Below are positions 9,018 to 16,961 of a DNA stretch of 64,000 nucleotides, one piece after another. The stretch is from Amycolatopsis oliviviridis (lineage in GTDB: Bacteria; Actinomycetota; Actinomycetes; Mycobacteriales; Pseudonocardiaceae): positions 1 through 64,000 of the forward strand of contig NZ_BNAY01000002.1 of NCBI RefSeq assembly GCF_014654365.1, given 5' to 3'. The translations under genes were made by a program, and so were the position numbers. The notes under the pieces are model-generated. The model ran no database searches and had not been told where the DNA came from. It saw nothing but the letters and a program-made list of their open reading frames with translations. Positions within the stretch are counted from its first letter, which is position 1. Each line of letters opens with the position of its first letter.

Positions 9018-9140
9018 GCAGAGGTGTGCCCGGCCGTCAGACCGCACTGGGTCGAGGGGGTCGTGAGTGGCGACTCGTGTTCTCTTGAGGGGTAAGGCAA
9101 ACGTGTCGTGACCTGTCGCTCGCGCATGCATCGACCCCGG

Positions 9141-9197
9141 GTGTTGTGAAAGCCACTTTCGCAACCTTGAAGGTTGTGAAAGTGGCTTTCACAACAC
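9141..9197. repeat. 57-base near-perfect hairpin
   Basis: The left arm GTGTTGTGAAAGCCACTTTC (9141-9160) pairs perfectly with 9178-9197. The centre is again palindromic (CAACCTT-G-AAGGTTG), and the only unpaired position between the two blocks would be a G-U pair in RNA. This gives a stem of about 28 pairs with a one-base loop. Confidence 0.85.
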
Positions 9198-9242
9198 TCT
9201 CGGACGGCGTGCCCCTTTGCCGACCGCAAGGACCCGAGGTGA

Positions 9243-9279
9243 AGGGGACTTTTCGCGCGCGATGAGGCGAAAGTCCCCT
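9243..9279. repeat. Hairpin repeat with AGGGGACTTT arms
   Basis: AGGGGACTTTTCGC pairs with GCGAAAGTCCCCT with one bulged T. It is shorter than its neighbours and may be a degenerate member of another repeat class. Confidence 0.65.
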
Positions 9280-9307
9280 CCACGCCGCTGATCGACGACG
9301 AACACCG

Positions 9308-9362
9308 GTCCGTGAAGGCCTCCTTGAGGGACCCAGAGTCCCTCAAGGAGGCCTTCACGGAC
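9308..9362. repeat. Hairpin repeat, CTCCTTGAGGGAC class
   Basis: Perfect 25-base arms (starting GTCCGTGAAGGCCTCC and ending TTGAGGGAC) surround the loop CCAGA. Other copies in the window are at 19503-19557, 25488-25544 and 51661-51716. Confidence 0.9.
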
Positions 9363-9463
9363 TCGGCACCCGACAAGACACCTTTGCCTTACCCCTCAAT
9401 AACCCGAATCGCCACTCACGACCACCCTCACCGACTCGGTCCCGGCGCCCTCGCTCGCCTGCT

Positions 9464-9518
9464 GTACATGAAGGCCCCCTTCCTTGCGCCTATCGCAAGG
9501 AAGGGGGCCTTCATGTAC
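9464..9518. repeat. Hairpin repeat, AAGGCCCCCTTCCTTG class
   Basis: Perfect 25-base arms starting GTACATGAAGGCCCCCTTCC surround the loop CCTAT. The core GAAGGCCCCCTTCC is shared with 19708-19754 and 32674-32728. Confidence 0.9.
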
Positions 9519-9528
9519 TCGGCAAGGG

Positions 9529-9575
9529 GTGAAGGTCGAGTTTCCTCGGCTGAGCCGAGGGAAGGAGGCCTTCAC
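9529..9575. repeat. Degenerate hairpin repeat, CCCTCGGCT class
   Basis: TTTCCTCGGCT-g-AGCCGAGGGAA forms the inner stem and GTGAAGG pairs with CCTTCAC outside. The left arm has several changes relative to the perfect copy at 32674-32728. Confidence 0.7.
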
Positions 9576-9651
9576 GCGCCGTTGCTGTGACCGCTGGTGC
9601 GTCTGGGGCGCGTGTGGCGATCGCGGTGCCGGGTCCGTGAAGACAAACACC

Positions 9652-10071
9652 TCAGTCGGGCGTGAGGATTTCCGCCAGCCGCAGGGTGTCTTCGAGGTAA
9701 CGCTCGTAAGGAAACCCGGCCGCGACGAGTGCCGCGCGGAACTCGTCGTAGAGCGGCTTCCCGGCGGCGTGGAAGGCTTTCCGGCCGGTCTCGGTGAGAC
9801 GGACCAACCGCCGCCGCGCGTGTTCCGGGTCGACGGCGATCTCCACCAGGCCATCGGCTTCGAGTGGTCTCAGCGCCCGGCTGATCGCCGGATCGGACAC
9901 CGACAGCGCCTGCGCGAGGCGGTGCTGCGTCGCCGGCTCGATGTCCTCCAACGTGCCGAGAAGCCGTATCTGGCTGTAGGTCAAACCGTCGAGGTCATCG
10001 GTGCGCCGCCGGGTCGCCTCCCCCATCAGCATGACCACGCGGTGCAACAAGTCTGCGAGTCCGTCGTCCAC
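9652..10071 (-). CDS. MarR family transcriptional regulator
   Basis: A winged-helix regulator of 139 residues if it starts at the GTG at 10071. The pattern LTYSQIRLLGTLEDIEPAT, then AQALSVSDPAISRALRPLEADGLVEIAVDPEHARRR (in fragments AQALSVSDPAISRAL and DGLVEI) gives the recognition helix and wing. A TTG at 10098 would add nine residues, but it lies beside the operator and lacks a ribosome site. It diverges from the membrane-protein gene at 10128, and the palindrome GTTAATATTAAC between them is its likely operator. Ligand unknown. Confidence 0.85.
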   Translation of the reverse strand: MDDGLADLLHRVVMLMGEATRRRTDDLDGLTYSQIRLLGTLEDIEPATQHRLAQALSVSDPAISRALRPLEADGLVEIAVDPEHARRRLVRLTETGRKAFHAAGKPLYDEFRAALVAAGFPYERYLEDTLRLAEILTPD

Positions 10072-10091
10072 GACCTCACTGTACCAGAGTG

Positions 10092-10120
10092 TTGACAAGT
10101 TAATATTAACCAGTTAAGAC
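10092..10120 (+). promoter_or_regulatory. Promoter with MarR-type operator between -35 and -10
   Basis: TTGACA (10092-10097) and TAAGAC (10115-10120) are 17 bases apart, and the perfect palindrome GTTAATATTAAC (10099-10110) lies between them. A regulator bound there would block the promoter. The next ATG is only eight bases after the -10 box, so the message would be nearly leaderless. Confidence 0.6.
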
Positions 10121-10127
10121 TGATGGC

Positions 10128-10652
10128 ATGAACTCCTTCTCTTACCTCGCCCAATCCGCCTTCCCGATGGTCTGGATCGTGGTGCCCGCCGTCGGCGCCT
10201 TCATCCGGACCCGCCACGTCGCGTCGCAGCAGGAGCGGCTGGAGATCTGGCAGCGCTGGTGGGCCATCGGCGCCTTCGGCTGCGGCAGCCTGTGGATGAC
10301 GGTCGCCTTCCTCGCCTTCCCGGACGTCATGGCCACGGCGATCGGCTTCGACCGGACCCCGTTCCTGTTCGAGATCGCCTTCGCCAACCTCGGCCTGGCA
10401 GTCTTGGGCTTCCGGGCCGCCTCGGCGTCCGCGCGCGAACGCATCACCATCGGCCTCGGCGGCGGAATGTTCCTCTGGGGAGCCGTGATCGGCCACGTCT
10501 ACCAGTGGTTCGCCAACGGTGACCACGCTCCCGGCAACACCGGCGGCGTCCTCGTCACCGACATCCTGATCCCGGCGGTCATGATCGTCCTGGCCGTGCG
10601 CTCCCGCCGACTCGCGGCCACTCCCCGACCGGCCGCCGAAATCGCCGTCTGA
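10128..10652 (+). CDS. Four-helix membrane protein, DUF6790-like
   Basis: A 174-residue protein with four predicted membrane helices (about residues 10-28, 44-64, 80-100 and 118-140) and a further hydrophobic end before a charged tail. The composition and the GGGMFLWGAVIGHVYQW segment resemble the DUF6790 group, but this is recalled, not searched. Function unknown. It has no Shine-Dalgarno and starts about eight bases after the likely -10 box. It diverges from marR and is probably that regulator's target. The TMEM175-like gene follows after 23 bases, likely in the same unit. Confidence 0.75.
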   Translation: MNSFSYLAQSAFPMVWIVVPAVGAFIRTRHVASQQERLEIWQRWWAIGAFGCGSLWMTVAFLAFPDVMATAIGFDRTPFLFEIAFANLGLAVLGFRAASASARERITIGLGGGMFLWGAVIGHVYQWFANGDHAPGNTGGVLVTDILIPAVMIVLAVRSRRLAATPRPAAEIAV

Positions 10653-10675
10653 CGCTGCGGGAGCTGGTCCTCACC

Positions 10676-11311
10676 ATGACATCCCAGACCGACCACTCGA
10701 CCGAAAAGGCCGCCGAGCGGCTCACCATCTTCGTCGACGCGGTGATCGCGATCGCGCTCACCTTGCTGGCCCTGGACCTGCCGGTCCCCCACGGCGACAC
10801 CACCGGGGCCATGCTGAGCTCGGTGTCGGACCACGGCAAGGAGTACCTCGCCTTCGCGCTCAGCTTCATGGTGATCGCCGCCCACTGGCGCGCCCACCAC
10901 GAGATCTTCCCCCACGTCCGCTCGCTGAGCAGCCGCCTGGTCAGCCTCACCCTGGTGTGGCTGTTCATGCAGGTCCTGATGCCGTTCGCGACGCGGGTGA
11001 TCACCGCCGACGGCGCCTTCCCGCTCCGGTTCAGCCTGTACGCGGCGGTACAGGTGCTGGCGTCCGCGTCGTTCGCGTTGATCATCCGGGAGATCAGGCG
11101 CGAACACCTCTACCGGGCGGAAGGCCCGCCCCGGGTGTTCGCCCAGAGCCTGACGCGCAGCGTCTGCCTGACCGCGGTGTTCGGGGTCTCCATTCCCGTC
11201 GCGTTCCTGACCGGGGGCACCGGCGCCTACCTGTGCTGGCTCGCGGCGCCGATCGCGCTCGCCGTTGCCCGGCGAATCCAGGACCGCCGGCCGCGCCACC
11301 CTTCCCGCTGA
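10676..11311 (+). CDS. TMEM175-type (DUF1211) potassium channel family protein
   Basis: A 211-residue membrane protein. The first helix carries the family signature RLTIFVDAVIAIALTLLALDL (shown in parts: FVDAVIAIALTLL), where the F-D-A-V-x-A-I-x-x-T-L-L motif lines the pore in bacterial TMEM175 channels. Five more hydrophobic segments follow, and His-Trp-Arg after the third helix is also typical. Bacterial members are tetrameric cation channels with leaky K+ selectivity. It follows the DUF6790-like gene by 23 bases and may share its MarR control. Confidence 0.85.
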   Translation: MTSQTDHSTEKAAERLTIFVDAVIAIALTLLALDLPVPHGDTTGAMLSSVSDHGKEYLAFALSFMVIAAHWRAHHEIFPHVRSLSSRLVSLTLVWLFMQVLMPFATRVITADGAFPLRFSLYAAVQVLASASFALIIREIRREHLYRAEGPPRVFAQSLTRSVCLTAVFGVSIPVAFLTGGTGAYLCWLAAPIALAVARRIQDRRPRHPSR

Positions 11312-11363
11312 GGTATTCCTTCGATGAGGTCCCGGATACCCGCGGCCGGCGTGCGGGGAACTT

Positions 11364-12263
11364 TCAGTGGACCAGGAGCCTGAGGACCAGCGCGAGCGGC
11401 GGCCATACCTCCCGCCCGCGGCGGGTGCAGGCGAAGGCGCGCAGCCGTACTTCCGGCCCGGCGAGCGGAAGCAGCACGACCCCGGGTTTCGTGGGACGGT
11501 TCGCGGGGAGCAGGCCGACGTGGGGAGCCGGACCGGTCGCGATGAGGTCCTCCACCAGTTCCAGGCTGTCCGCGCGATGCGTGACGCGCGGGGCGAACCG
11601 CGCCGTCGACGCCAGCCGCCGGATCACGTCTTCGTCGGCGCTGTTGCGGGAGTTGACGATCCAGCCGTGGTCACGGAACGCCTCGAAGACCTGCACGGTG
11701 TTCCCGTGGTCGGCCGCCTCGGCCGCCGGGACCGCGAGGCTCCACCGGGCGGTCCACAGTGGACTCGCGGTGATCATGGGGTCCACGCCCGCCGGGGCGA
11801 GGTCGAAGTCGTAGGTGAGGGCGAGGTCGATGTCATCGGCCAGTAGGGCCGCGAAGGCCTCGTACGGCTCGTACTCGCTGATCCGCAGCTCCACCCGGGG
11901 GTGACGCTCGGCGAGCACGTCCGCCGCCGGGAGCACGGACCGCCGCACGGCCGTCGCGAACCCGGCGACGCGCACGGTGCCGACCGGTTCGGCGTGCGGG
12001 TCGAGGTCGGCGCGGGCGGCTTCCACAGCGGCCAGGATCGTCACGGCGTGCTCGGCCAGGCGCCGTCCCGCCGGAGTGAGCCGCACGCGGCGGCCGTCCG
12101 GTTCGAGCAGCGGCGCGCCGGTTTCCTTCGCCAGCACCGCGATCTGCTGCGAGACCGTCGACGTCGTGGTGCCGAGCACGTCCGCCACCGCGCGCATCGA
12201 ACCGTGCCGGGACAGTTCGAGGAGAAACTGCAGCCTGCGGGTGTCCACCCGCCGATTATCCAT
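11364..12263 (-). CDS. LysR family transcriptional regulator
   Basis: A 299-residue regulator with the N-terminal LysR helix-turn-helix ([20 protein letters not shown], then [23 protein letters not shown]) and a periplasmic-binding-like effector domain. The frame runs open upstream to 12674, but the ATG at 12263 begins the conserved N-terminus. That ATG lies inside a short palindrome (ATTATCCATAAT, 12255-12266), so a GTG at 12248 is an alternative start. It diverges from a DMT-family exporter and probably controls it, as is common for LysR pairs. Confidence 0.87.
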   Translation of the reverse strand: MDNRRVDTRRLQFLLELSRHGSMRAVADVLGTTTSTVSQQIAVLAKETGAPLLEPDGRRVRLTPAGRRLAEHAVTILAAVEAARADLDPHAEPVGTVRVAGFATAVRRSVLPAADVLAERHPRVELRISEYEPYEAFAALLADDIDLALTYDFDLAPAGVDPMITASPLWTARWSLAVPAAEAADHGNTVQVFEAFRDHGWIVNSRNSADEDVIRRLASTARFAPRVTHRADSLELVEDLIATGPAPHVGLLPANRPTKPGVVLLPLAGPEVRLRAFACTRRGREVWPPLALVLRLLVH

Positions 12264-12277
12264 AATTCGCGAACGGT

Positions 12278-12302
12278 ACGTCCACGATCGACACGTGGAC
12301 GT
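12278..12302. promoter_or_regulatory. Inverted repeat in the LysR/exporter divergent region
   Basis: ACGTCCACG and CGTGGACGT form a perfect 9-base inverted repeat around a 7-base centre, overlapping the start of the exporter gene. A second one, ATTAT-CC-ATAAT (12255-12266), overlaps the LysR start. Both are candidate LysR sites. Confidence 0.45.
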
Positions 12303-13185
12303 GAACGATACGGATCGGTTTGCTGGTGATGTGCTTTCCTCCACCCGATCCGGAGCGGCGCTCACGGTCGCCGCCATGCTCTGCGTCCAGCTCGGCCTCG
12401 CCGTGTCCGTCAGCCTCTTCGACCGCATCGGCCCCGACGGCGCGGCGTGGCTGCGCCTGGCGTGGGCGGGGGTGCTGCTGCTGGTCCTGGTGAGGCCACG
12501 TCCGTCGATGTTCCGGTGGACCACGTTCGCGGCCTGTTGCGCACTGGGCGTCGTCACGGCGGGGGTGACCATGCTGTTCATGGAAGCCGTCGCCCGCCTG
12601 CCGCTCGGGACGGCGAGCGCGCTGGAGTTCCTCGGGCCGCTCACCATCGCCGTCACCCGCGGCCGCGGCGGCAAGAGGCTGTGGCCCGTCCTCGCCGCGA
12701 TCGGCGTGGTGTTGCTGACCCAGCCGTGGCGGGGTGACGCCGACCTGCTCGGTGTCGGCTACGCGCTCGCGGCCGCCGCCTGCTGGGCGTGCTACATCCT
12801 GCTGACGCAACGGGTCGGCGACGAGGTGTCGGGTGTCAGCGGCCTCGCCGTGTCGATGCCGGTGGCGGGGATCGTCGCGACGTTCACCTACGGGCCGGGC
12901 GTGTTCGAGCACCTGACCTGGGAATTGCTGCTGATCGGCCTCGGGCTCGCGATCCTGCTGCCGGTGATCCCGTTCAGCCTGGAGATGCTCGCGCTGCGGC
13001 GGCTGAGCACCTCCGCGTTCGGGACCTTGATGAGCCTGGAACCGGCCATCGCCCTGACGATCGGGCTCATCGTGCTCCACCAGATCCCGAACCTCGGCGC
13101 GGCCGCGGGTGTGCTGTTCGTCGTGGCGGCCGGGATCGGCGCCGAACGAACCGGCGCGCGTGAACCGGTCACGCAGCCGACCTGA
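12295..13185 (+). CDS. EamA/DMT superfamily exporter (RhtA-like)
   Basis: A 296-residue membrane protein with about ten hydrophobic helices in two EamA halves, similar to RhtA-type exporters of amino acids and related metabolites. [28 protein letters not shown] (fragment [10 protein letters not shown]) near residue 115 and [12 protein letters not shown] near 250 are family-like. No ribosome site precedes GTG 12295 or GTG 12301, so the start is uncertain by two residues and the message may be leaderless. It shares a 31-base divergent region with the LysR gene. Confidence 0.85.
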   Translation: MDVNDTDRFAGDVLSSTRSGAALTVAAMLCVQLGLAVSVSLFDRIGPDGAAWLRLAWAGVLLLVLVRPRPSMFRWTTFAACCALGVVTAGVTMLFMEAVARLPLGTASALEFLGPLTIAVTRGRGGKRLWPVLAAIGVVLLTQPWRGDADLLGVGYALAAAACWACYILLTQRVGDEVSGVSGLAVSMPVAGIVATFTYGPGVFEHLTWELLLIGLGLAILLPVIPFSLEMLALRRLSTSAFGTLMSLEPAIALTIGLIVLHQIPNLGAAAGVLFVVAAGIGAERTGAREPVTQPT

Positions 13186-13186
13186 C

Positions 13187-13429
13187 GTGGTCACCGGGTT
13201 CGTCGACGCCCTCGGCTTCAAGGACGCCACCCTGGTCGGGCAGGACTGGGGCGGCCCGATCGGCCTGGCCGCCGCGCAGCGCCGTCCGGGCGTCTTCGAC
13301 CGGCTCGTCCTCGCCAACACCTGGGCCTGGCCGGTCGACGGCGACCTCTACGTCGAGGGCGCCGGTCTCTACGTGGAGACCGACGCGCCCGAGGAGTTCG
13401 TCGCCGCGATCCGCGGCTGGGCGACCTAG
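13187..13429 (+). pseudogene. Haloalkane dehalogenase remnant with internal deletion
   Basis: An 80-codon open frame starts two bases after the exporter stop. The first 50 residues carry the nucleophile elbow of haloalkane dehalogenases, TLVGQDWGGPIGL. The last 27 (GAGLYVETDAPEEFVAAIRGW) match the usual C-terminal end of the same family. The N-terminal third, the cap domain and the catalytic His region are gone, so about 200 residues are missing and no enzyme can result. It reads in frame across the junction, which suggests one clean internal deletion and an N-terminal loss. Confidence 0.75.
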
Positions 13430-13438
13430 GTCGCGAGA

Positions 13439-14872
13439 TCACTCCCGGAGGGCCGCCGGGGCCGCGTCCGGGACGGGTTCGGGCCCCGACGGCACCTTGG
13501 CCACCGGTTTGCCGCGCCGCCTGCGGATCTCGAATCCGACGAGGATCAGCGCGAGCGTCACCGCGCTGAGCCAGAACTGCGAGCGGGTCGACGGCAGCAG
13601 CGCCATCGCCAGGATCACCCCGGCCATCAGCGCGATGGTCGCGTAGCTCAGCCACGGGAACAGCCACATCTTGAGCGTGAGCTTGTCCGGGTCCTCCCGT
13701 TCCAGCCTGCGGCGGAGCCGCACCTGCGCGAGCGCGATCGAGAGGTACACGAACAGCGCGACGGCACCGTAGGAATTGACCAGGAACTGGAAGATCAGAT
13801 CCGGCGAGGTGTAGGCGGCGATGACGGACACGTACCCGATGGCCGTCCCGGCGAGGATCGCGCGCCTCGGCACACCGCTGCGGGAAAGCCGGGTGAAGGC
13901 CTTCGGCGCGTCGCCGTTGCTGGTGAGCGCGAACAGCATCCGCGACGACGTGTACAGCGCCGAGTTCAGGCAGGAGAGCACCGCGGTCAGGACGATCGCG
14001 TTCATGATGGTCGCCACGGCGGGGATGCCGAGCACCTCCAGCACGGCCGCGTACGGGCTGACCGCGGTCGCCGGATCGTCCCAGGACTTGATCGCGACGA
14101 CGAGGAACACCGAACCGACGTAGAACAGCACCACCCGGAGGATGATCGACCGCATGGCCTTCGCGACCGCCTTCTTCGGCTCCGCGGACTCGGCGGCGGC
14201 GATGGTGACGATCTCCGCGCCGGTGTAGAAGCCGATGCACGGCACCACCGCCGCGAGCACCGCGCCGATCCCTAGTGGCGCGAAGCCGCCGTGGGAGACC
14301 AGATTCGTCACGCCGCCGTGGGCGCCCGGCCAGAACCCGAACAGGTACAACGCGCCGACGACCAGGAAGACGACGATCGCGACGACCTTGATCGAGGAGA
14401 ACCAGTACTCGAACTCGCCGTAGGACCGGGCCGAGACCATGTTGGTGCCGGTGAGGACCAGGAGCAGGCCGAGACTGAGCACCCACAGTGGCACGTCCGG
14501 TACCCACAGCTGCAGGATCCGGCCGCCCGCGACGGCTTCGACCGCCACGACGATGACGAAGAAGTACCAATACATCCAGCCGACGGCGAAGCCCGCGCGG
14601 TTGCCGAGCGCTTCCCTCGCGTAGACGTAGAAAGACCCGAGCGCGGGTTTGGCGATCGTCATCTCCGCGAGCATGCGCATGATGAGCACGGTGATCAGGC
14701 CCGCGATGAGGAACGAGATCACCGCGGCGGGCCCCGCCGACTGGATGACCACGCCACTGCCGACGAACAGCCCGGCTCCGATCACGCCGCCGAGGGCGAT
14801 CAGATTCATATGTCGTTGCTTGAGCCCTGGTTTCAGGCCGCTGCTCTGTGCCGGGTCGGACGCTGAAGTCAC
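13439..14872 (-). CDS. Amino acid permease, APC superfamily (GABA/Lys/Pro permease type)
   Basis: A 477-residue transporter with about twelve membrane helices. It opens with the consensus of the AAT family, RHMNLIALGGVIGAGLFVGSG (fragment IALGGVIGAGLFVGSG), and helix 6/7 has the GFYTGAEIVTIAAAESAEPKKAV region (fragment GAEIVTIAAAESAEP). The frame is open far upstream, but the GTG at 14872 has GGAGGAG six bases before it. The family brings in amino acids with protons. Its nearness to GABA/taurine-type genes would fit an omega-amino acid, but the substrate is not shown. Confidence 0.87.
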   Translation of the reverse strand: MTSASDPAQSSGLKPGLKQRHMNLIALGGVIGAGLFVGSGVVIQSAGPAAVISFLIAGLITVLIMRMLAEMTIAKPALGSFYVYAREALGNRAGFAVGWMYWYFFVIVVAVEAVAGGRILQLWVPDVPLWVLSLGLLLVLTGTNMVSARSYGEFEYWFSSIKVVAIVVFLVVGALYLFGFWPGAHGGVTNLVSHGGFAPLGIGAVLAAVVPCIGFYTGAEIVTIAAAESAEPKKAVAKAMRSIILRVVLFYVGSVFLVVAIKSWDDPATAVSPYAAVLEVLGIPAVATIMNAIVLTAVLSCLNSALYTSSRMLFALTSNGDAPKAFTRLSRSGVPRRAILAGTAIGYVSVIAAYTSPDLIFQFLVNSYGAVALFVYLSIALAQVRLRRRLEREDPDKLTLKMWLFPWLSYATIALMAGVILAMALLPSTRSQFWLSAVTLALILVGFEIRRRRGKPVAKVPSGPEPVPDAAPAALRE

Positions 14873-15003
14873 GTCTCCTCCTTCTCGCACGCACCGCCGG
14901 AGCGGTGGCGCTGGGAGCTCCATTGTGGTTCCGGTCACCGTAGGAACAAGTCGGGCCCCGGGCGAGTGCCAGTTACGATGTGGGAAAGGGGTCCAGATCA
15001 CGG

Positions 15004-15891
15004 TCAGGACGGCCGGCGCGTCGCCAAGGCCAGCAGTTCCGCCGCCGGACCGGCGAGACGCCGTCCCCCGGGCCAGACCGCGCGCAGCTCCCGTCCGAAG
15101 TCGACACCCTCCACCGCGACAGGCACGAGCCCGCGGTCCGCGACGTCCAGCGAGCTGATCACCGCGGGGCCCGCGCCCGCGACGACGGCGTTGCGGACGG
15201 CAGACGCGGAACCCAGTTCCAGCAACGGTTTCACCGGTCCCACCCCGGCCTCGCGCAAGGCGGCGCCGATGGTCTCCCTGGTTCCGGAGCCGGGTTCCCG
15301 CACCACGAGCGGCGTGCTCGCCAGCTCCGCCGGGGTCAGCGGACGCCGCAGCCGCGCCCAGGGATGGTCGCCGGAAACGACCACCACGAGCCGGTCCACC
15401 GCGACTTTCCAGCACGTGAGACCGGGAAGGGCGCCGGGTGACTCGACGAAGCCGATGTCGACCCTGCCCTCGCGGGCCAGGTCGGCGACCTTGTCCGAGT
15501 TCGTGACCTCGAGGCCCAGGTAGAGGCCGGGGTTCGCACGGTTGAGTTCGCCGATCCACCTCGGGACCAGATGCTCGGCCAGCGTCATGCTCGCCGCGAC
15601 CCGGAGTTCCGCCTCGTGCCGGGTGCGCAGGGTTTCGGCGCCGTCGAGCAGTCCGTCGAGCCCGTCGAGTACGCGGCGCGCCCAGCCCACGATCACCCGG
15701 CCGTCCGGGGTGAGCGCGGAACCGCGGCGAGTGCGGTCGATCAGCACCAGCCCGAGCCGTCGTTCCACAGTGGACAGTCGTTTGCTCGCCGACGGCTGCG
15801 TCATCCCGAGGACGGCCGCGGCCTGCCCGATGCTGCCCAGCTCGCCGACGAGTACGAGCAAGCGCAAGGAATCCAGCTCTGGTGCGGTCAT
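15004..15891 (-). CDS. LysR family transcriptional regulator next to yeiH-type gene
   Basis: A 295-residue LysR regulator. The recognition region is SIGQAAAVLGMTQPSASKRL with the linker helix following, and the effector domain ends in the usual short helix. The ATG at 15891 begins the conserved N-terminus; the frame stays open upstream without a ribosome site. It diverges from a YeiH-type exporter with 72 bases between, the same arrangement as yeiE-yeiH in E. coli, so it probably controls that exporter in answer to a sulfur compound. That link is from known arrangement, not from binding data. Confidence 0.86.
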   Translation of the reverse strand: MTAPELDSLRLLVLVGELGSIGQAAAVLGMTQPSASKRLSTVERRLGLVLIDRTRRGSALTPDGRVIVGWARRVLDGLDGLLDGAETLRTRHEAELRVAASMTLAEHLVPRWIGELNRANPGLYLGLEVTNSDKVADLAREGRVDIGFVESPGALPGLTCWKVAVDRLVVVVSGDHPWARLRRPLTPAELASTPLVVREPGSGTRETIGAALREAGVGPVKPLLELGSASAVRNAVVAGAGPAVISSLDVADRGLVPVAVEGVDFGRELRAVWPGGRRLAGPAAELLALATRRPS

Positions 15892-15963
15892 AGCCAAAGT
15901 GCATGACCTACCTGTCGCTCTCCCGGCTACCGGCGTGGTCCTCCCCGGACGACGCTCGTCATC

Positions 15964-16959
15964 ATGAGCACCCTGGCTGCGCGGCGCACGAAGCCGCATC
16001 TGATCGGTCTGGCCGTCACCGCCCTCGGGGTGGCCGTCGCGTATCTGCTGAGCACCGCCGTCCCCGTGCTCAGCGCGCTGACCCTCGCGGTCGTGCTCGG
16101 GGTGCTCGCCGGTTCGCTGCCGGTGCTCTCGGACGGCACCCGGCAAGCGATCGCGAAGGTGACGAAGAAGCTGCTGCGCGCCGGGGTCGTCCTGCTCGGC
16201 CTGCAGCTCGCGCTCCCGTCGGTGCTCTCCCTCGGCCCCGGGACGCTGCTCGCGGTCGTCCTGACCGTCGGTCTCACGTTCCTCGGCACGATCGGGCTCG
16301 GCAGGCTGATCGGCGTCCCGCGTGGACTCGCGATGCTGGTCGCGACCGGGTTCTCCATCTGTGGCGCTTCGGCGATCGCGGCGATGGAAGGAGTCGTCGA
16401 ACGGGAGGACTCCGACGTCGCGACCGCGGTCGCCCTGGTCACCTTCTACGGCGGACTCGCGATCGCGGCCGTCCCGCTTCTCGGCGGCTGGCTCGGGATG
16501 GACGCGCTGCGGATCGGCGGCTGGGCCGGGCTGGGCGTGCACGAGGTCGCCCAGGTGGTCGCGGCCGCCACCCCGGCCGGGACCGCCGCCGTCGCGGTCG
16601 CCGTGGTGGTGAAGCTGAGCCGGGTCGTCCTGCTGGCGCCGATGGTCGCCGCGGTCAGCGTGCACGAACGCCGTCGCCGCCCGGCCGCGGGCGGGAAGCG
16701 CACCCCGCTGGTCCCGTTGTTCGTCCTCGGTTTCCTGGCGATGGTGGTGGTGCGCAGCACCGGGATCCTGCCGGGCGTGGCGCTCGACGTCGCCAAGGTG
16801 GTCTGCACGCTCCTGCTGGCGGGAGCGCTGTTCGGACTCGGGTGCGCGGTCCGGATCGGCACCCTGGTCCGCACCGGTGGCCGGGCGTTGCTGCTGGGCC
16901 TGCTGTCCACGCTGCTGGTCGGCACCATCGCCTACGTCGCCCTGGCCCTGCTCGGCTAG
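15964..16959 (+). CDS. YeiH family (UPF0324) putative sulfate/sulfite exporter
   Basis: A 331-residue membrane protein with about ten helices. Family marks are GxLLRAGVVLLGLQLALPSV near residue 75, FSICGASAIAAMEGVV near 130 and VHEVAQVVAAA near 195. YeiH proteins are placed as anion exporters of the bile-acid/arsenite-type fold, and some lie beside sulfonate genes. In this window it is 1 kb from pta and near xsc, so it is a candidate outlet for the sulfite set free by Xsc. Its stop lies two bases from the convergent end of pta. Confidence 0.82.
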   Translation: MSTLAARRTKPHLIGLAVTALGVAVAYLLSTAVPVLSALTLAVVLGVLAGSLPVLSDGTRQAIAKVTKKLLRAGVVLLGLQLALPSVLSLGPGTLLAVVLTVGLTFLGTIGLGRLIGVPRGLAMLVATGFSICGASAIAAMEGVVEREDSDVATAVALVTFYGGLAIAAVPLLGGWLGMDALRIGGWAGLGVHEVAQVVAAATPAGTAAVAVAVVVKLSRVVLLAPMVAAVSVHERRRRPAAGGKRTPLVPLFVLGFLAMVVVRSTGILPGVALDVAKVVCTLLLAGALFGLGCAVRIGTLVRTGGRALLLGLLSTLLVGTIAYVALALLG

Positions 16960-16961
16960 CG

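Larger units (their letters stand above)
9056..9428. repeat. Composite inverted repeat with outer arms of about 55 bases
   Basis: The left arm (9056-9110) and the reverse complement of 9372-9428 share GTCGTGAGTGGCGA, TTGAGGGGTAAGGCAAA and GTGTC in the same order, with a few substitutions and small gaps. Three further hairpins lie between the arms. GTCGTGAGTGG recurs at 19484-19494 and 32771-32781, so the arm is itself a dispersed element. Confidence 0.75.
9018..9651. other. Gene-free stretch filled with nested inverted repeats
   Basis: No believable gene is seen in these 634 bases between the convergent ends of the amine operon and the marR gene. The stretch instead holds a pair of outer inverted arms (9056-9110 and 9372-9428) and five hairpins, described separately. 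Frames through it exist only because the palindromes are G+C-rich and repetitive. Confidence 0.75.

Noticed and set aside
9018..9651. CRISPR array or insertion sequence
   Set aside because: The repeats are inverted, differ in class and spacing, and there is no regular spacer, transposase or terminal duplication.
13218..14894. 558-codon frame on the minus strand
   Set aside because: It is a shifted frame of the amino acid permease; its product is Arg/Gly/Asp-rich with no domain.
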